Shown: piece after piece, positions 1 through 7,686 of the stretch
Layout of the letters: every line of letters starts with the position of its first letter
How positions within the stretch are numbered: the stretch's first letter is position 1
Notes under the pieces: generated by a model
The model's input: only the letters and a program-made list of their open reading frames with translations
Told to the model about the DNA's origin: nothing
The model's database searches: none
From: CAZCQP01 sp964500895
GTDB lineage: Bacteria; Bacillota; Clostridia; Lachnospirales; JAISER01
NCBI GenBank assembly: GCA_964500895.1
Contig: CAZCQP010000033.1
Coordinates: forward strand, 1 to 32,522
Direction of reading: 5' to 3'
Length of the DNA: 32,522 bases
Position numbers and translations under genes: made by a program

Positions 1-1060
1 TCCCTTGCGCTACACCATTAACAATAAGGGTTATGCCATGGGTTCCGGGGTAATGCTTCCTTGTGCTTAACTGGGCGAAAGAATGCTTTTTCTCGTAGGT
101 CTTTTTCTCATTTTCTTTTAAGGCAACTTCTGAAATTTGAAATATCTTTCTATTGCTTTTCCCGTTGGCTTTCACATAGTCGATGCCGTATTCCAGCCTT
201 ACCTTTGTTGGTTCCTTTGTTTGAATGGTAAAGGAAAAAGACAAATCTTCCCCAAGAACAAGAGACTTTGCCCCTAGTGCAAAGTTTTCAACAGCTACAG
301 GGGCAACAGGGTGGTAGCCAAAAAGAGCCAGCACATCCCCATGCCCCTTTTTAAGCAATGTTCGGCACCCATGCTTTACAATCCAGTTGGTGTATGCATG
401 GGACCCGTACCAATCCTTGGCCAGCTTTGCCACTAAATCTGGATGGGTTTTGGAAATGTCGTTCAGGTTGTTGGCCACACTCTTGCGCACATACAGCGAC
501 GGGTCGGTTTTGAGTTGTGTCAGGATGGGCAAGATGGGCGTTGGGTCTTTTTTAAATGGGGTTAATGCTTGCCCCCAGGGCAACGCAGGACGGCAGCCTT
601 CGCTTGCCAGTCTTCGGACGTGTTCATTGTCATGCTTAGACCAGGCAACCATTTGGGCCATCATGCGGGCTTCATTTTTCATGATAAACGGCCTTACGGC
701 AAATTCTGAAGATGGATAGGGGGTATACCGTTCCAAGGCATGGATAGACAAATCCCAGTTGGCTTCATCCTGCCCATAAACCTCTACAAAGTCTGAAAAG
801 ATAATGCCAAAAAAGTCGGCGTAGTGGGCAACCACTTGGTCAATGATTTGAAGGGCATCCCCATAACTCGGAGGTAAATACGTCCCCAAGTTGGTGCTGA
901 TTTGCCGAACTCTGGCTTTTAACGCTAAACCATCCCAAGTTTCATCCATGGTGGATTTTAAAAACCCTTCAACCTAAAACGGCGGATAAACAGCTTGAAT
1001 ATCCAAGGCAAGTTCACCAAGGGACTGGGGATTGTACATATCTTTTAATAAGTCCGGCAT
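1..1060 (-). pseudogene. DNA alkylation repair enzyme (AlkD-like), interrupted by in-frame TAG, partial at left edge
   Basis: The minus-strand reading from ATG at 1060 (preceded by AAAGGAG) gives a HEAT-like-repeat DNA alkylation repair protein. Recognisable family segments are DFVEVYG, EFAVRPF, VRRLASEGCRPALPW, DPTPILPIL and VRKSVANNLNDISK, in the usual order, followed by a C-terminal extension that runs off the window. Family members remove alkylated bases as monofunctional DNA glycosylases in the cytoplasm. Codon 29 is TAG (974-976), between the short N-terminal helix and the core. The rest of the frame is open to position 1, about 353 codons in all. TAG is an ordinary stop elsewhere in this window, so a nonsense mutation is the simplest reading. 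Restart at ATG 949 (codon 38) could still give a slightly shortened enzyme. The function is confident; the state of the gene is not. Confidence 0.8.
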
Positions 1061-1163
1061 GTCTTTCTCCTTTAAACCAAGTAGTCATCAAGCAAGCAGT
1101 TATTCCCCGCATTTGCTTCGATAATTACTTTACCACAGGATACACGACAACAGTGTGTCATAT

Positions 1164-2015
1164 TTAAAAGTTCATCACTTCTGGCTCACATTCTGTGGGG
1201 TGTAATGTAATGTCGTAGTCTTCAAAGCAGCGAGGGGCATCCTTTTTAGGGGTGATTTGTACGGAACGGTGAATTTGTGCCGTGGATTCTTTTGGTGTTT
1301 TTTCGGAATGCTGCCACCAATATACCCGGTGCACCACGCAAGAACCTTCCGGCCTTGCAGCGGAAGCATCGTTTTCAAACAGGGTGCAAAGGGCTTCTTT
1401 TATTTTGGCTGCATCTTCATCTGAAAACCCGGTTTTTTCCGCCAGCTGGCAGTTGATGCTGCCCCGAATGACGTATAACCCAAAATGCACGTAATGCTTG
1501 GTGCCCATGGTGTCTGAAGCCTTACTTTCCTTTCCCGGCTCACTGTTCACGCTTTTGGTAATTTGCATGTCCACAACATCAATGGGCGCCACACTGATGG
1601 CCTGCTGCACAGACACCGGCCCACGGACACCCAGCGACAGCTCATAGCCCTTAAAAGCAAACACCTGGCCAAAAGCACGCACATCAAACCATTCTTTACA
1701 AGCCAGTTCAAAGCACTTTTCCCGGTCTGCCTTTTTGCCTTTTGCAACCTCTTTCTCAAATGGTTCACATGCATCTGCCCGGTCTTTCAGGCTTTTATGG
1801 CCATCATCCGCCCGGTCGTCAGACTGCACAAAAATACGTTCCCCCAAATCTTGCAGCCGGTTGCGTAGCTTTCGTTTAATGGCCACATCGGAGAATACCC
1901 CGTAACCATCATAATCTTCCCGGGGGCGGTTGCCATTTAATGGATCCCCGTTAATGTTGGCCCGTGTTACGGAAATGATTGCGGAAAAATCAATTTTATT
2001 TTGTAATGTGCCCAT
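1164..2015 (-). CDS. cas7: Type I-C Cascade backbone protein Cas7 (Csd2)
   Basis: A 283-residue Cas7 of the Csd2/I-C family, the repeated subunit that coats the crRNA spacer in Cascade. The N-terminus carries the characteristic NGDPLNGNRP segment (residues 22-31), then the YDGYG and SDVAIKRKLRNRLQD stretch typical of Csd2. Length is normal for the family (about 280-290). The start ATG at 2015 has GGAGGG eight bases upstream and overlaps the 3' end of cas8 by 20 bases, so translational coupling is likely. It is the last cas gene of the operon: cas4, cas1 and cas2 normally follow in I-C loci, but here only about 100 bp separate it from the alkD relic. No truncation or missing core motif is seen. 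Confidence 0.95.
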   Translation of the reverse strand: MGTLQNKIDFSAIISVTRANINGDPLNGNRPREDYDGYGVFSDVAIKRKLRNRLQDLGERIFVQSDDRADDGHKSLKDRADACEPFEKEVAKGKKADREKCFELACKEWFDVRAFGQVFAFKGYELSLGVRGPVSVQQAISVAPIDVVDMQITKSVNSEPGKESKASDTMGTKHYVHFGLYVIRGSINCQLAEKTGFSDEDAAKIKEALCTLFENDASAARPEGSCVVHRVYWWQHSEKTPKESTAQIHRSVQITPKKDAPRCFEDYDITLHPTECEPEVMNF

Positions 2016-2418
2016 CTTCTATTCCCTCCGTGGTTTCAATTTGTTTGGTGCCATCGTCTTTTTTAGAGGTGTTGGCTTTTAATGCTGTGCGCTGGCAGTC
2101 ATAACCGGCAAGGTACATGCCATCCAGCGCTTCACCAGACCGGAAATCACTTTCCTCAAGTAGCTCTTCTATTTCAGCAAACATGTTTTTATAAAATTCA
2201 CGGCTGCCCGGTTGCAGTTGTTTTAAGTAAGGCTGGATGCTGCGGCGAATGATTTCATATGTGCGCAATGGCCGTTGGGAAAAATTTTGCATATAGCGCT
2301 CTGCATTGGTGATGCGCTGTTCACCCGCCTCAAAGGTGGCCCGTTCCACCTTTTCTGCAACGGCCAGCAACCTGCCAAACAGGTAACTTCTGTTGGTGCA
2401 AGTGGGGTCTAATTTCAT
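1996..2418 (-). CDS. cas11c: Probable Cas11c small subunit from an internal start within cas8c
   Basis: In I-C systems the small subunit Cas11c is known to be translated from an internal start in the 3' part of cas8c. Here an in-frame ATG at 2418 (beginning MKLDPTCTNRSYLFGRLLAV) is preceded by AAAGGAGC at 2429-2436, 11 bases upstream, a strong Shine-Dalgarno inside a coding region. The product would be 140 residues, mostly helical, matching the usual Cas11c size and the LDP...NR/NP...Y.LGRL start context. The start codon and ribosome site are seen in the sequence. Production of the separate protein is inferred from the family. Confidence 0.6.
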   Translation of the reverse strand: MKLDPTCTNRSYLFGRLLAVAEKVERATFEAGEQRITNAERYMQNFSQRPLRTYEIIRRSIQPYLKQLQPGSREFYKNMFAEIEELLEESDFRSGEALDGMYLAGYDCQRTALKANTSKKDDGTKQIETTEGIEDGHITK

Positions 2419-4095
2419 GCTTAATACCGCTCCTTTCGGTGGTTGACTCAATGGATCATTTAGTGGATGCCGCTGTTTGTCCTCCCAGTCTGCCCGCCGA
2501 ACCAATGCACAGGCAATATGCAGCACCGTGTCATAATTAAACCGCTCCTCATAAGCCTGTGGGTTGGAGGCTTTGCGCACGGCTGTGCGTACCATATCCA
2601 CAGGAACGGGGGCACCGTCTAAAATACAAGGGCGCAGCCGGTCGAAAGCCGCTTTTAACAGAGGGCATTTGCCGTCGCTGTTGGTTCTTAGGGTAATGCG
2701 TTTGTTTTGTTCTGTGCCGTAAAGGGCCTTGGCTATTTCCCGAATAGACACACAGCCTTCGTATATATGGTATTGCCCTTCTTTAAAATAGCCATGTTTC
2801 CAGCAGCAGCTTTGATGCCACTTGCCAATGTTATCCAAATAACGGGAGGAAGGCATTTCCCTATAGTAGGTCATGGCTAAGCGCCCGGGGGTGGCGCTGT
2901 CTAGTGCCAGCACCCTCATCTTGGACGTGTCTTGAAGGGTTTTGCTAAACCCGTCCAGTGCCATTTGAAAGTCCATGGCCGTTGTGTAATTGGTGTCCGG
3001 CACCGCTTCCGTCTGTTCATCCAGTTCGCCGCCAAACAGTTGGTCTTCTTCTAAGCCATCTGCATCAGGCGCATTGTTTAGGGCATCGGCAATGCTAAGG
3101 GCACTGCCGTAAAAGTCTGGCATGGGCTGTAAGGTGCTTTCCCAGGCTACCGTACAAAGACCATCCCGGGTATAACCTTGCCTGCGAATCAACCACTTTA
3201 AAGCGTTGTGCAGCTTTTGGGACGTTTCGTACCCAATAGACACTGCTTCGTTATAGCCAGACTTTTCTTTGGTCAGAAACCTGCCCCGGTACGTGAAATT
3301 CTGGTCATCGTTGGCGGAAATCAACTTTGCCTTGGTGTCCCCTTCGCCCCGAAGTTTGGCAGGGTGTAGCTTTGCCACGGGCACACGCTCCCCGCTTAAA
3401 TAACACAAGTCTACATTTTTTTCCTGGGCAGTTACAAAGCTTATGAAACTACGCTGCACCGTTCGGTCCAGCCAAATGGCACTGTCCCCGGTGTTATCGG
3501 GGTCACCTAAATCCATTTCCAGCTCTTCAAAGGCATACACCCGAAACCGAACGAAGGCATCCACTTGGGCAATGTTGTTGATTTTCACCTTGTCCGAAAC
3601 CATGCCCTGTGCATCCGCCTGCAATACCCCACAGTTTATTAAGTCCTTAACCAGCGTCCCTTTTTGCACGTATGTGTAAACAGCCTGCACCTTGTGGTGT
3701 GCAAAGGGGGACTCACACCAGCGCTTTAACTGGGAAAGATAGTGGGCGTGGCGTTGGGGTGCTTTGCCTTTTTCATCTGCTATGTATGCTGTGTAGTCCC
3801 CTGCCACATAAATCAGCTTGTCGAATAAGGGCATGGCATCCACGCCGCTGGTGCGGGCGGCAGAAGTTTCTGTTGCGGGAAAAAAAGTTTCCCCCGCCCC
3901 TTTTTCTAAAATGCGCCCTTGCACAAATTCCCCTTGCTCATTAATGATAACTTCAATTTGCGCTTGTGCCGTAGTGTGCCCTATGGGCAGAAGCACCAGC
4001 TCCCGGGTGTGGCTGCCCCGCTTCCATAGCGCGACCTTTCCAACACGTGAAGCATTCGCTTCATAAAGGGCGCACAGTTCTAACATCCAGCTCAC
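1996..4095 (-). CDS. cas8c: Type I-C Cascade large subunit Cas8c (Csd1)
   Basis: This is the large subunit of I-C Cascade (Csd1/Cas8c), expected to read the PAM and recruit Cas3. The order cas5-cas8-cas7, the size (699 residues from the chosen start) and the C-terminal region with LDP...NRSYLFGRLLAVAEKVE and RYMQNFSQRP fit the family. The chosen start is GTG at 4095, giving a protein beginning with the SWMLELCALYE stretch. It overlaps the cas5 stop as GTGA and has GAGGAGGTG directly upstream. An in-frame ATG 21 bases further upstream lacks a ribosome site. The 3' part also encodes a likely separate Cas11c product (own entry). No frameshift is visible. Csd1 proteins diverge strongly, so residue-level function cannot be assigned by eye. 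Confidence 0.93.
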   Translation of the reverse strand: MSWMLELCALYEANASRVGKVALWKRGSHTRELVLLPIGHTTAQAQIEVIINEQGEFVQGRILEKGAGETFFPATETSAARTSGVDAMPLFDKLIYVAGDYTAYIADEKGKAPQRHAHYLSQLKRWCESPFAHHKVQAVYTYVQKGTLVKDLINCGVLQADAQGMVSDKVKINNIAQVDAFVRFRVYAFEELEMDLGDPDNTGDSAIWLDRTVQRSFISFVTAQEKNVDLCYLSGERVPVAKLHPAKLRGEGDTKAKLISANDDQNFTYRGRFLTKEKSGYNEAVSIGYETSQKLHNALKWLIRRQGYTRDGLCTVAWESTLQPMPDFYGSALSIADALNNAPDADGLEEDQLFGGELDEQTEAVPDTNYTTAMDFQMALDGFSKTLQDTSKMRVLALDSATPGRLAMTYYREMPSSRYLDNIGKWHQSCCWKHGYFKEGQYHIYEGCVSIREIAKALYGTEQNKRITLRTNSDGKCPLLKAAFDRLRPCILDGAPVPVDMVRTAVRKASNPQAYEERFNYDTVLHIACALVRRADWEDKQRHPLNDPLSQPPKGAVLSMKLDPTCTNRSYLFGRLLAVAEKVERATFEAGEQRITNAERYMQNFSQRPLRTYEIIRRSIQPYLKQLQPGSREFYKNMFAEIEELLEESDFRSGEALDGMYLAGYDCQRTALKANTSKKDDGTKQIETTEGIEDGHITK

Positions 4096-4838
4096 GGCTC
4101 CACCTCCTCTGGCCAAAATGCCTCTATGCCGGTAAAGTTTTGGTGTTCCATGCCAAATGGCTTTATGGGCATTTCATGCAGGATGCGCCGGTCTTTGTCT
4201 GGTATGTCCTCTGGGTGGGGAAATTCAATGATGCCATGTTGCATAACCACCTTGTGAAAACGCACACTTAAGCGGCCCTTTTCGTTTTCCCGAAGCGCTT
4301 CATCCGCATAGGTGAAGCCGTGGAACATATACCCCAAATCCAGTTGTGCAACACCGTCATACACCCCTGTTCCTTCCCCGAAAACACAAGGCTCCACCGC
4401 CCCTGCGCATTCTCTTGTGCCCAGGAAAACATCCCGCCTGCCACCCCGTTGAATCATTCTGCGGGCAACGTTGTGGTGCTTATGCTCGTTTCGGTCATGG
4501 GCAAGTTCCGGGCGGTTTGTGTTCCACTCGAAATGGCCACGGACTTGGTACGCACAGTCTTTTAGGTACGTGTAAATGGAAAGGTCATTCCCACCGTCGT
4601 AATTTTTTGTGCGTATCCCTTCAGATGCAGTCTGGATGATGTTTAACACCCGCACAGCATCAATTACCCAAGTGAGCGTAGGCTTCCAGTAAACGCCAGA
4701 CAAAATGCCCTTCAATGCTTCGTAGGTGGGCACGTAGTAGCTAGTTTTTTCCCCGCCCACCCTGGTAACCGGGTCTGAAAACAGCGCCCTATCACCGGTA
4801 ACAAGAAATTCCACAGTGTTTCTTTTCTTTTCTATCAT
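4092..4838 (-). CDS. cas5c: Type I-C crRNA-processing endonuclease Cas5c (Cas5d)
   Basis: Cas5 of the I-C type, about 248 residues. In this subtype Cas5 replaces Cas6: it cuts pre-crRNA at the 3' base of the repeat hairpin, leaving an 11-nt 5' handle, and stays bound to it in Cascade. Family features seen are the RALFSDPVTRVGGEKTSYYVPTYEALKGI block near the N-terminus, the GIRTKNYDGG segment, the HKHHN region and a typical C-terminal GxxHQNFTGIEAFWPEE tail. The ATG at 4838 is chosen because AAGGAGG lies five bases upstream. A GTG two codons earlier sits directly on the ribosome site. The end overlaps the cas8c start (GTGA). Confidence 0.93.
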   Translation of the reverse strand: MIEKKRNTVEFLVTGDRALFSDPVTRVGGEKTSYYVPTYEALKGILSGVYWKPTLTWVIDAVRVLNIIQTASEGIRTKNYDGGNDLSIYTYLKDCAYQVRGHFEWNTNRPELAHDRNEHKHHNVARRMIQRGGRRDVFLGTRECAGAVEPCVFGEGTGVYDGVAQLDLGYMFHGFTYADEALRENEKGRLSVRFHKVVMQHGIIEFPHPEDIPDKDRRILHEMPIKPFGMEHQNFTGIEAFWPEEVEP

Positions 4839-4848
4839 AGACACCTCC

Positions 4849-7296
4849 TTATAAGGCTAAAAATTGCATAGGCATGTTGCCAGATTCATCCACCCCAAAC
4901 CCAGGGTCATAATAGGCATAGTCCAAGGTGAAGATACCTGAATCATGGGCTTGCAGATAAGGTGATAAATCTTGCAGCCTATACTTTTGAACCTGCACAA
5001 CATAAGGTTGAAGCCGCTTTAAGATGAGCCGCTTTTCCCCATTGGAACCAGCCCCGTGCAGTTTGTTTAGCTGATGCTTGGCTTCTTGGTCATACACCAC
5101 CACCACATCCAGCTTGGCACCATCATCAATAACAGCAAACGCATCCCCCGCTTCTTTAAAGGCCTGTTTAAGCAAGGGCAATTTTACGTTGCTGGGGGCC
5201 TTTACCCGCTTGGTTCCCGGTGTGTTTGTGGTAAGTAAATCAATGATGGAATGTTCTGGGTCATTGGGAAGCGGATAGGCCATTTCCTCCAACAAGAGCT
5301 TGTAATAAAGGTTATAGTAATGGCCCATACTTGTTTCAGAAAATGCCCCGTCAGGGTAATGCTGGGGGCAGGTTTTCAGGTGGTGCAACAATGTGCTGGT
5401 GGCTTCTTGGGCCTTTTGCAGGTGGCCAAAGAACTTCATGTTTTCCTCGCTCATGTTCAACACGTACACAAAGCCGGTGTCTACTTCCCGGTGGCGGTTG
5501 CAGCGCCCTGCTGTTTGTACAATGCTGTCCAGCCCAGCCAGAGCACGCACCACACAAGCAAAAGAAACATCCACCCCCGCTTCAATCAGGGAGGTGCTGA
5601 TGCAGATGATTTTTTTGGAAAACTGCTTGTCTCCCAGGCTAGCACGAAGCTGGGCAAGCACATGTGCTCTGTGTGCCGGGCACATGTTGGTGGAAAGGTG
5701 AAAAAGGGCGTATTGGTTGCTTTCACCATCTGCTTTGATGCGTTCATCCAACAGCCGGAAAACTTCCCGGGCGCATTTTTTTGTGTTCACAACCAGCAGC
5801 AAGGAAGCAACATCCCTGCTTTTTGTAAAGAGAAAGTTTGCGGTTTCGTCAAAGGTATACCCGGGGTTTTTGGTGTTGTCTATCAGCTGCACCCGTCTAA
5901 AGGCTTCGTGGTAAGTATGGGTGTGGGCAATCATGGAAACAGGATGTAGGATTTGATAAGTGTCTAAAAGGTGTAGGGGCGGTTGTGTGGCGGAACAAAG
6001 CACCACATTGGTTTTGCAAAATGCGGCCAGAAAATTCATGGCTCCATTAAACAGTTTCAACACTTTAAGGGGCAGTGCTTGTATCTCGTCAATAATCAGC
6101 ACAGAATTCCCCAGGGCTTGCATACGCCGAAGGCTAGAGGTTTTGCTTGAAAAAAGTGTGTTTAGCAGTTGAACGGCCGTGGTTGCAATAATGGGGGATT
6201 GGCTCCAATTTTCCGTAAGCAGACCATAGGCTTTTTCCTTTTCCGCTGCATCTTCCCCTTCAAAAAGGATGTTGGAATGATGTTCAAGCACTGCATCATC
6301 ACAGCCCACATAAGCTCTGATTTCCGCCGCATTTTGCTCTAAAATACTGCGGTAAGGGGAAATGTAGAAAATGTGCTTCTTTCCATACCGCTTGGCCGTA
6401 TGCAGGGCATAACGCAGGGAGGCTAGGGTTTTGCCAGCTCCACAGGGGACAACCAGCCGAAACACACCGGCGTCTCCCCCGTCGAAGTGCTTACAAGCTT
6501 CCGATATTTCAATGCGGTGGTTATCCAGGCTAGAGGGGGGCTTGTTTTTAATGTAGGCTTGCAGCTTTTGCTCAAAATGTTGGGTAAAGGCAGACCACTG
6601 ATTGATTATTTGGTCTTGTGAGGGTGGCGTAGGAAGGGGCAGGTTGTCCATAAAACAAGCGGTGTCTGTGCGGTCGGCATCAATCAAGATGGCGGTGAGC
6701 AACCGCACATACAGCGCCAGCAAAAAGCGGATGTTTCCTCGTTTTGCGGTATATTGCTGTTGATAAGCAAGCATTTGTTTGCGTATGGCGGCTATTTCTT
6801 CTACAGCGGCAGCAAATTCTTGTTTCAGTGCATCAAGACCGTAGTGCGCCTCTATAAGCGGCTTAATGTCATCAAAGGAGGGCAACACCCGTTCTTGTGC
6901 AGCTTGGTAAACAAGGGTTCCTGCAAGTGAAATGCAGTCACGCAGGCCATGGTGGCTTAATATGGCATTGCGTATAAGCTCGTCTGTAAGTAGCACTTCT
7001 TCTTTGTTATCTGCAACCAGGGTATTGACCAGCATGGCACCCTGCACCGCATGTACAACCGAACCACGCACAACCTTTTTGCCTTCAGCCGCTGCATGTA
7101 TGTAGTCATTAAATTCAACCGTGTTTTTTCCTGCATCGTGGTGGCGGCCGGCAATGCAGGCCAGGTGCTTAAGCCCATAGGCCGCCCCGGTTTCTGCTGC
7201 AAGCTGGGCCACATTGTCGTTATGTTGGAAAACAGTCTGTTTTGTGTTGTCCCACTTTCTGATGTGTGCAGTATAGACGGGATGGCTATTTTGCAT
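4849..7296 (-). CDS. cas3: CRISPR-associated nuclease-helicase Cas3 (type I-C)
   Basis: An 815-residue fused HD-nuclease/superfamily-2 helicase, recruited by Cascade to nick and unwind target DNA. The HD domain is intact: H25, HHDAGK (52-57), H82 and SHH (114-116). Helicase motifs are intact: Walker A CGAGKT (285-290), DEIQ box (403-406), SAT (435-437), and QTAGRCNR (594-601) with the arginine finger. It is the first gene of the cas operon. The ATG at 7296 has GGGG ten bases upstream. A TTGACA/TAAAAT promoter lies 72-100 bp upstream, and the leader between promoter and gene holds the pseudo-protospacer described below. Only 10 bp separate its stop from cas5. The protein appears fully functional by motif. 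Confidence 0.96.
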   Translation of the reverse strand: MQNSHPVYTAHIRKWDNTKQTVFQHNDNVAQLAAETGAAYGLKHLACIAGRHHDAGKNTVEFNDYIHAAAEGKKVVRGSVVHAVQGAMLVNTLVADNKEEVLLTDELIRNAILSHHGLRDCISLAGTLVYQAAQERVLPSFDDIKPLIEAHYGLDALKQEFAAAVEEIAAIRKQMLAYQQQYTAKRGNIRFLLALYVRLLTAILIDADRTDTACFMDNLPLPTPPSQDQIINQWSAFTQHFEQKLQAYIKNKPPSSLDNHRIEISEACKHFDGGDAGVFRLVVPCGAGKTLASLRYALHTAKRYGKKHIFYISPYRSILEQNAAEIRAYVGCDDAVLEHHSNILFEGEDAAEKEKAYGLLTENWSQSPIIATTAVQLLNTLFSSKTSSLRRMQALGNSVLIIDEIQALPLKVLKLFNGAMNFLAAFCKTNVVLCSATQPPLHLLDTYQILHPVSMIAHTHTYHEAFRRVQLIDNTKNPGYTFDETANFLFTKSRDVASLLLVVNTKKCAREVFRLLDERIKADGESNQYALFHLSTNMCPAHRAHVLAQLRASLGDKQFSKKIICISTSLIEAGVDVSFACVVRALAGLDSIVQTAGRCNRHREVDTGFVYVLNMSEENMKFFGHLQKAQEATSTLLHHLKTCPQHYPDGAFSETSMGHYYNLYYKLLLEEMAYPLPNDPEHSIIDLLTTNTPGTKRVKAPSNVKLPLLKQAFKEAGDAFAVIDDGAKLDVVVVYDQEAKHQLNKLHGAGSNGEKRLILKRLQPYVVQVQKYRLQDLSPYLQAHDSGIFTLDYAYYDPGFGVDESGNMPMQFLAL

Positions 7297-7321
7297 TTGT
7301 TATCGCCCCAGTTAGAAAAAA

Positions 7322-7359
7322 TTTAAGTAATAGGTTTTATGATAACGTATTATTAGATT
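7322..7359 (+). promoter_or_regulatory. Pseudo-protospacer in the cas3 leader matched by the solitary CRISPR-like spacer
   Basis: On the plus strand, TTT (7322-7324) in the PAM position is followed by a sequence from 7325 that matches the pseudo-spacer starting at 7483 at 18 of the first 21 positions. Mismatches are at spacer positions 6, 10 and 18, then again from 22. The site lies between the cas3 start codon (7296) and the predicted start of the cas transcript (about 7361), so a bound Cascade would block early elongation. I-C systems prefer TTC; TTT is a weaker neighbour of that motif. The match is seen directly; its use as an operator is inferred. Confidence 0.75.
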
Positions 7360-7367
7360 ATAGCTGC

Positions 7368-7396
7368 ATTTTAGTGCAATATTCCCGCATTGTCAA
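7368..7396 (-). promoter_or_regulatory. Promoter of the cas3-cas5-cas8-cas7 operon
   Basis: Minus strand: -35 TTGACA (7396-7391), 17-base spacer, -10 TAAAAT (7373-7368). Predicted transcript start is near 7361, giving a leader of about 65 nt before cas3. Its -35 box overlaps the -35 box of the divergent promoter for the CRISPR-like unit. Confidence 0.75.
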
Positions 7397-7418
7397 GCCT
7401 TTTTTTCTATAGTATAGT
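7390..7418 (+). promoter_or_regulatory. Divergent promoter facing the solitary CRISPR-like repeat
   Basis: Plus strand: -35 TTGTCA (7390-7395), 17-base spacer, -10 TATAGT (7413-7418). The predicted start is near 7425, about 30 nt before the repeat at 7455, the geometry of an array leader promoter. It shares bases 7391-7395 with the cas promoter's -35 box, so the two promoters probably exclude each other. Confidence 0.65.
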
Positions 7419-7454
7419 ATAAATACAAACAAAAGTAAAAAATATTATATACCT

Positions 7455-7525
7455 GTCGATGGCACCCATCGTGGATTGAAAAAAGTATTAGTTTTTATGT
7501 TAAACCATCTCCATTCAGGCGATGG
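7455..7525 (+). CRISPR. Solitary mini-CRISPR: I-C-type repeat, 35-nt pseudo-spacer, partial second repeat (crRNA-like RNA)
   Basis: Repeat 1 (7455-7482) is GTCGATGG-CAC-CCATCG followed by TGGATTGAAAA. This is the I-C pattern GTCG / hairpin / CGTGGATTGAAA(C/T), shortened to 28 nt, with a perfect 6-bp stem and the 11-nt handle kept except for its last base. The pseudo-spacer 7483-7517 is 35 nt, the normal I-C size. Repeat 2 starts at 7518 with GGCGATGG, 7 of 8 bases identical to the repeat start, and then loses similarity. A leader-like AT-rich region with its own promoter lies upstream. The pseudo-spacer matches the cas3 leader starting exactly at the repeat boundary. By analogy with crRNA-like Cas-regulating RNAs described for other type I and V systems, this is likely an autoregulatory guide. 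No further repeat-spacer units are seen. Confidence 0.75.
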
Positions 7526-7537
7526 TTTATTTGTTTG
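7501..7537 (+). terminator. Terminator-like hairpin across the pseudo-spacer end and repeat 2
   Basis: TAAACCATC (7501-7509) and GATGGTTTA (7521-7529) form a 9-bp stem with an 11-nt loop, followed by TTTGTTTG. It could end the short crRNA-like transcript. It uses the 5' half of repeat 2, so it competes with any repeat hairpin there. Confidence 0.4.
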
Positions 7538-7591
7538 CACAAACGTGTTATAGCTACACATCATGATTGAAAACCCCATGTCAGAACAAAA

Positions 7592-7620
7592 TTGACATTT
7601 AGGCATTTTATAATTATAAT
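7592..7620 (+). promoter_or_regulatory. Consensus sigma-A promoter of the ABC-F gene
   Basis: TTGACA (7592-7597), exactly 17 bases, TATAAT (7615-7620): both boxes are perfect. The predicted start is near 7627, leaving a 60-nt leader without an obvious attenuator. Confidence 0.8.
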
Positions 7621-7686
7621 TTTTAAACTGGCTATTTCAACGCAGGCACCAATCAAATGGAACTGACGTTCATTGAAGGAGAATGT

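Noticed and set aside
974..976. TAG as a recoded (for example pyrrolysine) codon
   Set aside because: Several intact genes here (ABC-F, iolC, iolE, the inositol-type binding protein) end in TAG, and alkylation repair enzymes are not known to use pyrrolysine.
2027..2042. ATTGAAAC-like sequence on the minus strand between cas8 and cas7
   Set aside because: It resembles a CRISPR repeat tail, but it lies inside the cas8 coding sequence, has no hairpin half and no second copy.
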